From Hyphobacterium indicum (lineage in GTDB: Bacteria; Pseudomonadota; Alphaproteobacteria; Caulobacterales; Maricaulaceae): a DNA stretch of 64,000 bases. Every line of letters starts with the position of its first letter. Position 1 is the stretch's first letter. A program made the translations under genes and the position numbers. The stretch spans positions 620,001 to 684,000 of the forward strand of contig NZ_QBDX01000001.1 in assembly GCF_003129605.1 (NCBI RefSeq). Reading direction: 5' to 3'. Under the pieces are notes generated by a model, which was not told where the DNA came from, made no database searches, and saw only the letters and a list, made by a program, of their open reading frames with translations. Below are positions 28,744-37,087 of the stretch, in pieces.

Positions 28744-30453
28744 CTATGAGCTACCGCCCAGAAGCTTCTTGCGCAAGCCGGGCTTGTCGATCTTCTCGGT
28801 GCCGCCGCGCGGCAGCGGCTCGTTGAAATGCCACAGATGTTCGGGCCGTTTGAAAGCGGCAAGATCGCCTTCGAGGAAGTCATTGAGCTTGTCCAGCGTG
28901 ACGTCGGCCCCCGGCTTTGTATAGATCGCTGCGCCGACCGCTTCCCCCAGTCTTTCATCGGGCACGGCGAAAACGGCCGCTTCCAGAATCTGGGGATGTT
29001 TCACCAGCGCAGCCTCGACCTCGAGGCAGGCGACATTCTCGCCGCCCCGCACGATCATGTCTTTCAGCCGGTCAACAATGGTCACTTGCCCCTCGGCATT
29101 CATCGTGCCGACATCCCCGGTCTTGAACCAGCCATCCGGGGTCAGCGTTTTGGCGGTTTCTTCGGGCAGGTTGAGATAGCCGGCGAAGATGCCGGGCGTC
29201 TTGATCCAGACCTCGCCGGGCTCATCCGTAGGCATGTCAGTGCCATCCGGGCCGACAATGCGGACATCGGTCACCGGCGGTACGGCGCGGCCGCAGGAGC
29301 CCGGATTGTTCTGGTAATCATCCAGACCGTTATAAGTGCCCAGCGCGCTCGTCTCCGACAGGCCATAACCGGTCGAGGAATAGGCCCGCCTGAAACTGTC
29401 CGCCAGCTTCTTCACATGGCTGGCCGGACGCTTGGCACCACCGGCAGACAGATCGGTCAGCGTATCCAGCGTTTCGCCCATGCTTTCTGCCGCCAGCATC
29501 AGCTCGTGCGACATGGTCGGCACGCCGACGAAATTCGTGATCTTCTCCTGATTGATCAGGCGCACCGCTTCTTCCGGCTTCCATGACCGCATCAGCACCA
29601 TCTTCCGGCCGAGGATCAGCGACAGCATGAAGACCGGGTGTGACCCCGTCACATGGAAGAGCGGCACGGACACGAGGATGCCGAGATCACCGGCGGCCTC
29701 GGCCATGGCTGCGCCTTTGGCCGTTTCCTTGGCCGCCGACATGACAAAGCCGAAGGACAGAAGGGTCGACCAAGCGCCGCGATGGGTCAGCATCACCCCC
29801 TTGGGGTCGCCGGTCGAACCGGACGTGTACATGATCGACATCAGATCATCGGGCCCGACCACTTGGGTCGGAGGCGTTTCATCCTTTCCGGCATCGCGGA
29901 TAGAGGCCCAGCTGTGATCCTGCCCGTCAAATTCGCCATGCCCGGAAATCAGGGTCAGACCGAACCTGTCCTTGAGCGGCAGGAATTTGGGGGCCTGTTC
30001 GGCATCGACCAGGAGCATTTTCGCGCCGCAATCCTTCAGCGCGAATTCCATTTCGTGCGCCGTCCACCAGCCATTGAGCGGCACGATCACGCCGCCGATC
30101 AGCGTAACGCCCAGATAGGTCGCCATGAATTCCGGCGTATTGCGCGTCGCCGTGGCGACAAGGTCGCCCTTCTTGACGCCCATTTTTGCAAGACCGGCCG
30201 CCACAGCGCGGCTTTCGCGGGCAAGATCGGCAAAGGACCAGCGCACTTCACCCGAGACCACGGCGGTCTTGTCGGCATGCAGGTCACACATGAAAAGAAG
30301 GCCGTCCGTATTGTTCGGCGCATTCTTGAAGACCCGGTATGTCGCCCCGCGGATTTCGGCTTCACCGACTTCGAAGAAGGGATTTTCGGCCATGATTTTG
30401 AGGCCGGCCTGCGTGATCTCGTCACGTGTGGGAGCGGGGAGGCGTTCGCCCAT
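28744..30453 (-). CDS. Acyl-CoA synthetase (AMP-binding, ANL superfamily)
   Basis: A 569-residue ligase that activates a carboxylic acid through an acyl-AMP to its CoA thioester. The AMP-binding P-loop is SIMYTSGSTGDPKGVMLTH, followed by STGYGLSETSALGTYNG, GWFKTGDVG and VDRLKDMIVRGGENVACLEVE; the C-terminal Lys lies in PLPRGGTEKIDKPGLRKKL. ATG 30453 has GGGAGA upstream and follows the thiolase stop by 13 bases; the in-frame extension to 30495 overlaps the thiolase. Substrate chain length is not evident. Confidence 0.92.
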   Translation of the reverse strand: MGERLPAPTRDEITQAGLKIMAENPFFEVGEAEIRGATYRVFKNAPNNTDGLLFMCDLHADKTAVVSGEVRWSFADLARESRAVAAGLAKMGVKKGDLVATATRNTPEFMATYLGVTLIGGVIVPLNGWWTAHEMEFALKDCGAKMLLVDAEQAPKFLPLKDRFGLTLISGHGEFDGQDHSWASIRDAGKDETPPTQVVGPDDLMSIMYTSGSTGDPKGVMLTHRGAWSTLLSFGFVMSAAKETAKGAAMAEAAGDLGILVSVPLFHVTGSHPVFMLSLILGRKMVLMRSWKPEEAVRLINQEKITNFVGVPTMSHELMLAAESMGETLDTLTDLSAGGAKRPASHVKKLADSFRRAYSSTGYGLSETSALGTYNGLDDYQNNPGSCGRAVPPVTDVRIVGPDGTDMPTDEPGEVWIKTPGIFAGYLNLPEETAKTLTPDGWFKTGDVGTMNAEGQVTIVDRLKDMIVRGGENVACLEVEAALVKHPQILEAAVFAVPDERLGEAVGAAIYTKPGADVTLDKLNDFLEGDLAAFKRPEHLWHFNEPLPRGGTEKIDKPGLRKKLLGGSS

Positions 30454-30466
30454 TTCTGTGATCTCC

Positions 30467-31669
30467 CTATGCCACTTCGAACAGGCCGGCGGCACCCATG
30501 CCGCCGCCTACACACATGGTGCAGACAACATATTTCGCACCGCGGCGTTTGCCCTCGATCAGGGCATGGCCGACCATCCGCGCGCCCGACATGCCATAGG
30601 GGTGTCCGATCGAGATGGCACCGCCATTGACGTTCAGAGTCTCGTTCGGAATGCCCAGCTTGTCGCGGCAATAGAGGACCTGCACGGCAAACGCCTCGTT
30701 CAGCTCCCACAGGCCGATATCATCCATGCTGAGCCCGTTGGCCTTCAAGAGTTTCGGCACCGCGAAGACCGGGCCGATGCCCATTTCATCCGGGTCCAGA
30801 CCGGCGACGGCAATGCCACGATAGATGCCGAGCGGTTCCAGACCGCGCTTTTCGGCCTCCTTCGCTTCCATCAGGACCGAAGCCGAAGCCCCGTCCGACA
30901 ATTGTGAGGCATTGCCCGCCGTAATGTATTTTCCGGCGGCGATCTGCTGACCATTGGCATGGACCGGATTCAGCGATTGCAGGCCTTCCAGCGTGGTAGA
31001 GGGGCGATTGCCCTCGTCTTTTTCCAGCATCACGTCCTGGATAGTGATTTCCTTCGTCTCCTTGTTGAAGACGCCCATTTTCGAGGCCAGCGGGACGATT
31101 TCGTCGTCGAACTTGCCTGCTTCCTGTGCCGCTGCCGTGCGCTGCTGGCTTTGCAGGGAGTATTCGTCCTGCGCCTCGCGCGACACGCCATAGCGTTCGG
31201 CGACAATCTCCGCGGTTTCCAGCATCGACATGTAAAGCGCCGGCATATGCTCATTGATCCACGGATCAAAGGCGCGGTGCAGATTCATGTGTTCATTCTG
31301 GACCAGCGAGATGGATTCCAGCCCGCCGCCAACGGTGATCTGCATGCCGTCGGTAATGATCTGCTTGGCCGCTGTCGCGATCGCCATCATGCCGGAGGCG
31401 CATTGCCGGTCCATCGTCTGACCGGCGACCGATGCCGGCAGGCCGGCCCGGATCAGGCATTGCCGCGCCGTGTTCTGGAAGGTCGAGCCCTGCTGCATGG
31501 CCGCGCCCATGACAACATCATCGATTTCCGCCGGATCAATGCCCGAGCGTTCGACCGCATTCCTGATCGCATGGCCGCCCAGCTCCTGGGCCTGGGTGTT
31601 GTTGAAAGCGCCGCGATAGGCTTTGCCGATCGGCGTGCGGGCGGTGGAAACAATGACAGCTTCGCGCAT
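30467..31669 (-). CDS. Acetyl-CoA acyltransferase (thiolase)
   Basis: A 400-residue thiolase that cleaves 3-ketoacyl-CoA or condenses acetyl-CoA. The nucleophile is the Cys at about residue 89 ([14 protein letters not shown]); the base motifs are [17 protein letters not shown] and [17 protein letters not shown] at the C-terminus. GGGGAG precedes the ATG. It leads a tightly packed minus-strand unit with the acyl-CoA synthetase, which points to fatty-acid or related acyl catabolism. Confidence 0.95.
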   Translation of the reverse strand: MREAVIVSTARTPIGKAYRGAFNNTQAQELGGHAIRNAVERSGIDPAEIDDVVMGAAMQQGSTFQNTARQCLIRAGLPASVAGQTMDRQCASGMMAIATAAKQIITDGMQITVGGGLESISLVQNEHMNLHRAFDPWINEHMPALYMSMLETAEIVAERYGVSREAQDEYSLQSQQRTAAAQEAGKFDDEIVPLASKMGVFNKETKEITIQDVMLEKDEGNRPSTTLEGLQSLNPVHANGQQIAAGKYITAGNASQLSDGASASVLMEAKEAEKRGLEPLGIYRGIAVAGLDPDEMGIGPVFAVPKLLKANGLSMDDIGLWELNEAFAVQVLYCRDKLGIPNETLNVNGGAISIGHPYGMSGARMVGHALIEGKRRGAKYVVCTMCVGGGMGAAGLFEVA

Positions 31670-31812
31670 GATGAACTCCCCGGATTATCGTTGTCCGACA
31701 TGCTGATTGAAATACCGGCTTTGTCCAGTCTGACGCTTACGTCAACTTGCTGTGGGGCGGCAGGGATCGGCATCGCCTGCCGCGCGCTCGTGCGGCGGAA
31801 ACCAGGTGAGGA

Positions 31813-32865
31813 TCAGGTCCGTTTCCGGTGCGCCCAGCGTTGCGACTGGACCTGTTTCACCATCTTGGCAAAGCCTCGCTGCTTGTTGCGCTGCTCGTGG
31901 ATGGAGGCCTCATTGCGTTCGATTTCCCGCTCCAGCTTCCGGAATCGCACCAGGCGGGCCTCATCCAGATCACCGCTGTCGATCGCCGCCCGGACGGCAC
32001 AACCCGGCTCCCGGGCGTGCTGGCAATCTGAAAACCGGCACTCGCGAGTCAGCTCAAGCAAATCGCCGAAAGTGGATTCCAGCCCCTCCTGTGTTCCGGC
32101 GAGGGCCAGTTCCCGCATGCCCGGAAGGTCGATCGCCCAGCCGCCGGACGTCAAGCGGTGCATCGACCGGCCGCGCGTCGTGTGACGCCCCTTGGCATCG
32201 TCTTCGCGAATGCTGGATACGGCTTCGCTCTTGCCGGAAAGGGCATTCAGAATCGTTGTCTTGCCAACGCCTGACGAGCCCAGCAGGGCCAGGGTCTGGT
32301 TCTTTCCTACCCAGGCCATCAGCTTTTCGAGTTCCGCCGGCTCGCGCGCATTGACGGTCTCAACCGGGCAGTCCCCGGCAATCTTCCGGGCGCGCGCCGC
32401 AAAGTCTGCCGCATCCTCCGCGAGGTCGGCTTTTGTCAATACGATGACCGGGAAGGCGCCGGCATCCCGGACCAGAGACAGATAACGTTCCAGCCGCGGC
32501 AGATTGAAATCATCATTGCAGGACGACACGATAAAACCGGCATCGACATTCGCCGCGATCAACTGAATGCTGTGATCATGTCCGGCGGCTTTCCGGGCAA
32601 ACAGCGTTTGCCGGTCCAGCACGCGTGCGGGCCGTTCCAGCGCCGTGTCCACCAGCACCCAGTCGCCTACCGTGGGCCGGTCTTCAACCGGCGTGTCAGC
32701 CGGCATCGGCCGCAGGCGGAGTTCGCCTTGCGGAGAGAGGGCTTCATACGTGTCGCGGTGAACCGCAGAGATGCGCGCCGTGTCGTCAACCGACTCCCGG
32801 TCGAGATCGAGTGATTGAAGGAAGGCCGGGCGCCAGCCCAGCTCCTCGAGAGAATAAATCGTCAT
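31813..32865 (-). CDS. rsgA: Ribosome small-subunit-dependent GTPase A
   Basis: A 350-residue circularly permuted GTPase that helps mature the 30S subunit. An N-terminal OB domain is followed by the G4 motif LTKAD, then the P-loop LGSSGVGKTTILNALSG and the G3 motif DLPGMREL. The C-terminal zinc knuckle reads ECRFSDCQHAREPGCAV. ATG 32865 (MTIYSLEELGW) was chosen since GGAAAG lies before it and the family begins there; an in-frame start at 32934 is less likely. Intervals on both sides (about 140 and 245 bases) show no further genes. Confidence 0.93.
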   Translation of the reverse strand: MTIYSLEELGWRPAFLQSLDLDRESVDDTARISAVHRDTYEALSPQGELRLRPMPADTPVEDRPTVGDWVLVDTALERPARVLDRQTLFARKAAGHDHSIQLIAANVDAGFIVSSCNDDFNLPRLERYLSLVRDAGAFPVIVLTKADLAEDAADFAARARKIAGDCPVETVNAREPAELEKLMAWVGKNQTLALLGSSGVGKTTILNALSGKSEAVSSIREDDAKGRHTTRGRSMHRLTSGGWAIDLPGMRELALAGTQEGLESTFGDLLELTRECRFSDCQHAREPGCAVRAAIDSGDLDEARLVRFRKLEREIERNEASIHEQRNKQRGFAKMVKQVQSQRWAHRKRT

Positions 32866-33111
32866 TTCGGACTTTCCGTATTGGCCGTGCGGCCAGACAT
32901 CATTGCGCCACCGCTTTCGCGGCGACGTCTGCAAGGATGAATGAACGGAACGAAGGAGAGGGCGCAGTCAGAACTGTATTGCCCCGACGGATCATCGTCA
33001 GATCGCGCCGCCATTCAGGCGGAACATTACAATGGCCATGATCTGTCCTCCTGATCCGGATGCGGGGCAATTATCGGCCCGCGCGGCAGCAAACACAAGC
33101 AGAAAGCGCGA

Positions 33112-33924
33112 TCACGCCTTCTCCGCCTTGTACCAGACCATTTGCTGTGTCGTGGCCAGCAGCTTTCCGGAGCGCGACCAGATGCGGGCGTGCTGATCAT
33201 AAAAACCGCCACCGCCGCGCCCGGCATTGGCCTCGATCATGACCCAGTCACTGCCGGCCTCTGCAAGATCGGCATCGGATGCATGCAAATAGACGGTCAT
33301 CGAAATGGTGGAGAGCACGGTAAAGCCATGGACGATGAAAAACACGCGCGGCGTCGGCGTGTCAGCGAGGCAGACCAGCGCCACATCATCCAGCGGCCGG
33401 GCATCGGTAAACCTCACCCACAGCGCATTGCGGGTAGAGGTGGCGTTGAAAATATCGGCATTGAGGCAGGGCCGGATGGCAATATGTTCGGCCCAGGGTC
33501 GCGGCGGTACAAAAGCCTCGCACGCCTCCGGCGGCGGGGCATCGGGCATCTCGCCTTCGGTCCATTCCACGGTTTCCCGGCGCTCTCCGAACACCGCGGT
33601 TGCCCGCAGCGCAGGGCTGGACGCGTCGGACTGCTGGATGTTAGCGGCCCAGAATTCCGTCGACCGGCCTGCGCGGTGACAGATCGTCGACAGGCTGTAG
33701 GGCCCGTCCTTCATCCCGGTCATGAAATCGGTGGTGATCGAGACCAGCTTCAACCCGTCACGGGCGGACCGCATCATGCCTTGCGCCAGCAAGGCTGCGC
33801 TGACGCCGCCGAAAGGGCCGATCATGTTCTGATAGGCTTGAGGCGTGACACCCGCATAGCGGACGCGGCCTTCTGCCGCTTCCGCAACCGTCAAGGCCAG
33901 CGCGTCGTCAAAACTGTGGGTCAT
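33112..33924 (-). CDS. Acyl-CoA thioesterase, TesB-like double hotdog
   Basis: A 270-residue protein with two hotdog halves. The N-terminal half has NMIGPFGGVSAALLAQGMMRS and SITTDFMTGMKDGPYSL; the C-terminal half has NATSTRNALWVRFTDARPLDDVALVCLADTPTPRVF and a late WVMIEANAGRGGGGFYDQHARIWSRSGKLLATTQQMVWYK, the usual ending of the family. It hydrolyses acyl-CoA; chain length is unknown. The ATG overlaps the SDR gene stop by four bases, so both are probably one unit. Confidence 0.88.
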   Translation of the reverse strand: MTHSFDDALALTVAEAAEGRVRYAGVTPQAYQNMIGPFGGVSAALLAQGMMRSARDGLKLVSITTDFMTGMKDGPYSLSTICHRAGRSTEFWAANIQQSDASSPALRATAVFGERRETVEWTEGEMPDAPPPEACEAFVPPRPWAEHIAIRPCLNADIFNATSTRNALWVRFTDARPLDDVALVCLADTPTPRVFFIVHGFTVLSTISMTVYLHASDADLAEAGSDWVMIEANAGRGGGGFYDQHARIWSRSGKLLATTQQMVWYKAEKA

Positions 33925-34844
33925 TCCTGCCCCAGGGACACGCCGAAATGCTTCGCGGCGGCAGCGACGAACTTCAGGGTCTGTCCCGATCCGTCCGTGA
34001 ACATTTCCTGCCCGTCCGGATCGAGGATGCGGTCGAAATTCGCTGCGACCCCTTCCGGTGTCTGCTCCTCCGGCGGCAGATAGATGCCCGGCGTTTCATA
34101 GATGCGCGTTGCGGCGTAACCGCCGGCACCGGCACACAGAATGGTCCGCTCCGGACTGTCCTCTGCCACCAGGAAGGCGAGCCCCGCTGACACGCTTTCC
34201 ACCGACATCAGATCCAGCGCGGCCTGTGGCAGCAATCCCTCCGTCATCCGTGTGGCCGCGGTCGGCGACAGCGTGTTGACGCGGATATTGTTCTTCTTGC
34301 CCTCGAGGCTGAGGACATTCATCAGCCCGACCAGGCCCATTTTCGCCGCCCCGTAATTGGACTGGCCGAAATTACCATAAATGCCGGAGGACGAGCTGGT
34401 CATGACGATGCGGCCATAATTGCGCTCTTTCATGTGATCCCAGACCGCCTTGGTACAGGTGACAGAGCCCATCAAGTGCACATCGACCACCAGACGGAAA
34501 TCATCCAGCTCCATCTTGGCAAAGGATTTGTCGCGCAGAATGCCGGCATTATTGACCAGGATATCCACCGCGCCGAAGGTGGAAATGGCCGTATCGACCA
34601 TGTCCGCAACCTCGTCCGGCCGTGTGACATTGGCCCCGTGGGCGATGGCCTTGCCGCCCCTGCCGGTGATGTCCTGCACCACCGCCTCGGCTGCAGAGAG
34701 GGAGGAGCCCGAGCCATCAACCGCGCCGCCCAGATCATTCACAACCACATTCGCGCCGTGCTCGGCCAGCAACAGGGCATGGCTGCGTCCCAGCCCGTTG
34801 CCTGCCCCGGTAATTATGGCTGTGCGCCCATCAAAACGGATCAT
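33921..34844 (-). CDS. SDR-family dehydrogenase, 3-hydroxyacyl-CoA dehydrogenase-like
   Basis: A 307-residue short-chain dehydrogenase. The NAD(P) loop is TGAGNGLGRSHA, then NNAGILRD, the catalytic Ser in MTSSSSGIYGNFGQ, and YxxxK in SNYGAAKMG. The sequence is close to the dehydrogenase part of peroxisomal multifunctional enzyme type 2 (17-beta-HSD4-like), fitting the adjacent thioesterase and the upstream beta-oxidation unit. The C-terminal extension beyond residue 250 is unusual for a minimal SDR (about 250 residues). GGAGAC precedes the ATG. Confidence 0.9.
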   Translation of the reverse strand: MIRFDGRTAIITGAGNGLGRSHALLLAEHGANVVVNDLGGAVDGSGSSLSAAEAVVQDITGRGGKAIAHGANVTRPDEVADMVDTAISTFGAVDILVNNAGILRDKSFAKMELDDFRLVVDVHLMGSVTCTKAVWDHMKERNYGRIVMTSSSSGIYGNFGQSNYGAAKMGLVGLMNVLSLEGKKNNIRVNTLSPTAATRMTEGLLPQAALDLMSVESVSAGLAFLVAEDSPERTILCAGAGGYAATRIYETPGIYLPPEEQTPEGVAANFDRILDPDGQEMFTDGSGQTLKFVAAAAKHFGVSLGQE

Positions 34845-34938
34845 TCCCGTCTCCTCCTTGTGAGTCCCGGACGGGAAACTAGCGGGCCAGCGCCTGTGCG
34901 CCAGCCCCCGGATTCATATCGCGATGCGGGCGCCGGAC

Positions 34939-35820
34939 TTACCGGCCAGCCGGGCGCGGGCCGTCGACCGTGAAAATCGCGCAGACCGAAGCGGTGACCC
35001 GTTGCGGTTCCCGGTCGGCGGCCAGCGCATAGCGATCCAGATCGACAAGCAATTGTTCAGCCGTCAACTCGCTCCCCGGAGCCGCGGGCGGCGGCGGGGG
35101 AGGAGGGGGCGGAGGCGGTGGCGGCGGCGCGCTGCTGTAACGCGCATAATCATCATACCCGGCCTCGGTAGATGGCGCGCCCATGCAGGGGCCGCTGCCT
35201 TCCTGCAGCGTTGCGATTTCACCCAGTATCGAGCCGGCGGCGTCCGCCACGATCCGGGCGCGCTCGGTCGCATCATTCACCGCTGCTGCAAAAGCCAGGC
35301 GCTGATCCTCGGCCGTCGGTTCGAGGAAGAATTGCACATTACCGGAATTGACCGGACCGGCCGCCAGCGCCGCGCCGCGCGCCGCACTGGTCAGATCCGG
35401 CTCCAGCACCGTCACATTCATCGAAACCGTGGCGACATAACCCAGCAGGGCGTCGGGATGCCGGTTCTCGACCAACCGCTCATTATTCTCGCCATAACGC
35501 TGGACGATCTGCTCATAATAGGGCTGCACCGACAGGTTGGATGTGATCCGGACCTGACCGTCTGTTGCGAGCCGGACCGCCTGGGCGGCCAGATTGGCGC
35601 GCGTGACCGCCTGTTGCGAGGCATCGGGACTAGTGTCGGCACGGCCCTCGAATGTCACCTGGAAGCGGGCGCGGTTGGCCGGTACCTCGACAAAGGCGCG
35701 GCCTTGCGCCTCGATCACCGGGCCGCGCGCCCAGACCGGAACCGGCTCGCCGGCCAGCCGTTCGCACCCGGAGAGCGCCAATGCGCCCAAGCCCGCAAGT
35801 AGATAACTGGCTTTATTCAT
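34939..35820 (-). CDS. SIMPL-domain lipoprotein with poly-proline tract
   Basis: A 293-residue lipoprotein with signal MNKASYLLAGLGALALSGC (lipidated C19). The SIMPL/DUF541 domain starts near residue 34 (PVIEAQGRAFVEVPANRARFQVTFEGRA). Near residue 230-255 a run of 14 prolines lies between SSA and AAPG, then a short C-terminal domain (LTAEQLLVDLDRYAL). A 14-proline run should stall ribosomes and depend on EF-P. GGGGG is eight bases before the ATG; an in-frame start at 35988 would put the signal peptide inside the protein. Second SIMPL gene of the window. Confidence 0.85.
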   Translation of the reverse strand: MNKASYLLAGLGALALSGCERLAGEPVPVWARGPVIEAQGRAFVEVPANRARFQVTFEGRADTSPDASQQAVTRANLAAQAVRLATDGQVRITSNLSVQPYYEQIVQRYGENNERLVENRHPDALLGYVATVSMNVTVLEPDLTSAARGAALAAGPVNSGNVQFFLEPTAEDQRLAFAAAVNDATERARIVADAAGSILGEIATLQEGSGPCMGAPSTEAGYDDYARYSSAPPPPPPPPPPPPPPAAPGSELTAEQLLVDLDRYALAADREPQRVTASVCAIFTVDGPRPAGR

Positions 35821-35891
35821 GATGACCCCCTTGTATTCACACCCCGCCCTTACGATACACGATCTGTATAATCTGGATAGAAGGCAGATCG

Positions 35892-36368
35892 ATGACCGGT
35901 CAGGAAAAGCGCGCGCGCTACGAAGAATTACGCAAGGAAGTGGCAGCCGTTGTGGCCGGCGAAACCAGCCGCACCGCGCGTTTTGCAACAGCGTCCTGCC
36001 TGTTGTCGGAGGCCTTCAGGCCGCGGTTTTTCTGGACCGGCTTCTACGAGGTTGATCCGCACAAGCCGGACGAGCTGGTGGTCGGTCCCTATCAGGGCAC
36101 GATGGGCTGCCTGCGTATTCCTTTCGGACGGGGCGTTTGCGGCACAGCCGCAGCGACTCTGCAAACCCAGCTGGTGGCCGATGTGCACGCCTTTGACGGT
36201 CATATTGCCTGTGATGCGCGGACCAATTCGGAAATCGTGATTCCGGTCCTGGATGCCAGCGGCACGCTGGCAGCCGTTCTGGACGTGGATAGCGAACAGC
36301 CCGATGCTTTTGACGAGATTGACCGTGAAGGGCTGGAAGCGATTTGCCGGGACATACTGACCGTCTGA
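35892..36368 (+). CDS. msrC: Free methionine-(R)-sulfoxide reductase (GAF type)
   Basis: A 158-residue GAF-domain enzyme that reduces free L-methionine-(R)-sulfoxide with thioredoxin. The three redox cysteines are C73 (MGCLRIPFGRGVCG), C83 in the same line and C107 (GHIACDARTNSEIVIP). The Trp/Tyr site FFWTGFYEV is present. The start of the next gene overlaps its end by 25 bases. Confidence 0.93.
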   Translation: MTGQEKRARYEELRKEVAAVVAGETSRTARFATASCLLSEAFRPRFFWTGFYEVDPHKPDELVVGPYQGTMGCLRIPFGRGVCGTAAATLQTQLVADVHAFDGHIACDARTNSEIVIPVLDASGTLAAVLDVDSEQPDAFDEIDREGLEAICRDILTV

Positions 36369-37087
36369 GGGTTGATATCGATGGTAAAAGCGTCGATTGC
36401 GCCATTGTACGCAGTCCGCGGCGGCGCACGATCGCGCTTCAGATCGACCATCAGGGCCTGAGCATTCGTGCGCCGCTGCGCGCCAGTGAACGGCGCTTGC
36501 GGGCCGCTGTACTCAGCCGGTCAGACTGGATATCCCTGAAACTGGCAGAATGGGAAGCGCGGCCAAAACCGGCCGTCCGGGAATTCAAAACAGGCGAAAG
36601 CCTGCCCTTTCTCGGCCGTCATTTGACCCTTCATATCGTTGACCACCCGAGCCGGGCACGGACAAAGGTCGAGCGTCAAGACACCACACTTGTTGTCGAG
36701 ATCGACCGGCATCTGACCGGTGAATTGAGAACCCGCACCATACGCAAGGGCCTGGAACGCTGGTATCGCCGTGAGGCAGAAGACCGGTTTCCCGGCCGCG
36801 TCCGGCATTATGCCGCTTTCCTTGGCAAGCCGGTTGCGAGTGTTCAGATCCGCGATCAGAAGCGGCGCTGGGGCAGTTGCGACTCCCGCGGCATCATCCG
36901 CCTCAACTGGCGGCTGATCGGCGCGGATACGGACATTATCGACTATGTCTGCGCTCATGAAGCCGCCCATCTCGTGGAGCCCAATCATTCGCCCGCCTAC
37001 TGGGCCGTCGTCTCCCGCCTCATGCCGGACTGGAAGATCCGGCGGAAACGTCTCAACGACACGGCCGGCGAATTCGTGCCATTCTGA
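36344..37087 (+). CDS. YgjP-like (DUF45/M48-type) zinc metallopeptidase
   Basis: A 247-residue protein with the zinc motif H205-E206-A-A-H209 (YVCAHEAAHLVEPNHSPAYWAVV) and third ligand H215. The upstream line QKRRWGSCDSRGIIRLNWRLI is typical of the YgjP/DUF45 family. The frame has no ATG before the conserved part; the start used here is a TTG with GGAAG five bases ahead, overlapping msrC by 25 bases. Its substrates are unknown. Confidence 0.85.
   Translation: MPGHTDRLRVDIDGKSVDCAIVRSPRRRTIALQIDHQGLSIRAPLRASERRLRAAVLSRSDWISLKLAEWEARPKPAVREFKTGESLPFLGRHLTLHIVDHPSRARTKVERQDTTLVVEIDRHLTGELRTRTIRKGLERWYRREAEDRFPGRVRHYAAFLGKPVASVQIRDQKRRWGSCDSRGIIRLNWRLIGADTDIIDYVCAHEAAHLVEPNHSPAYWAVVSRLMPDWKIRRKRLNDTAGEFVPF

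Noticed and set aside
27748-28749. Open frame of 333 codons on the plus strand
   Set aside because: It is antisense to the AI-2E-type permease and its composition (Gln/Arg/His-rich) is typical of an antisense shadow.
32866-33111. Gap of about 245 bases between rsgA and the thioesterase gene
   Set aside because: Small frames on both strands lack a Shine-Dalgarno and motifs; no hairpin or repeat of note was found.
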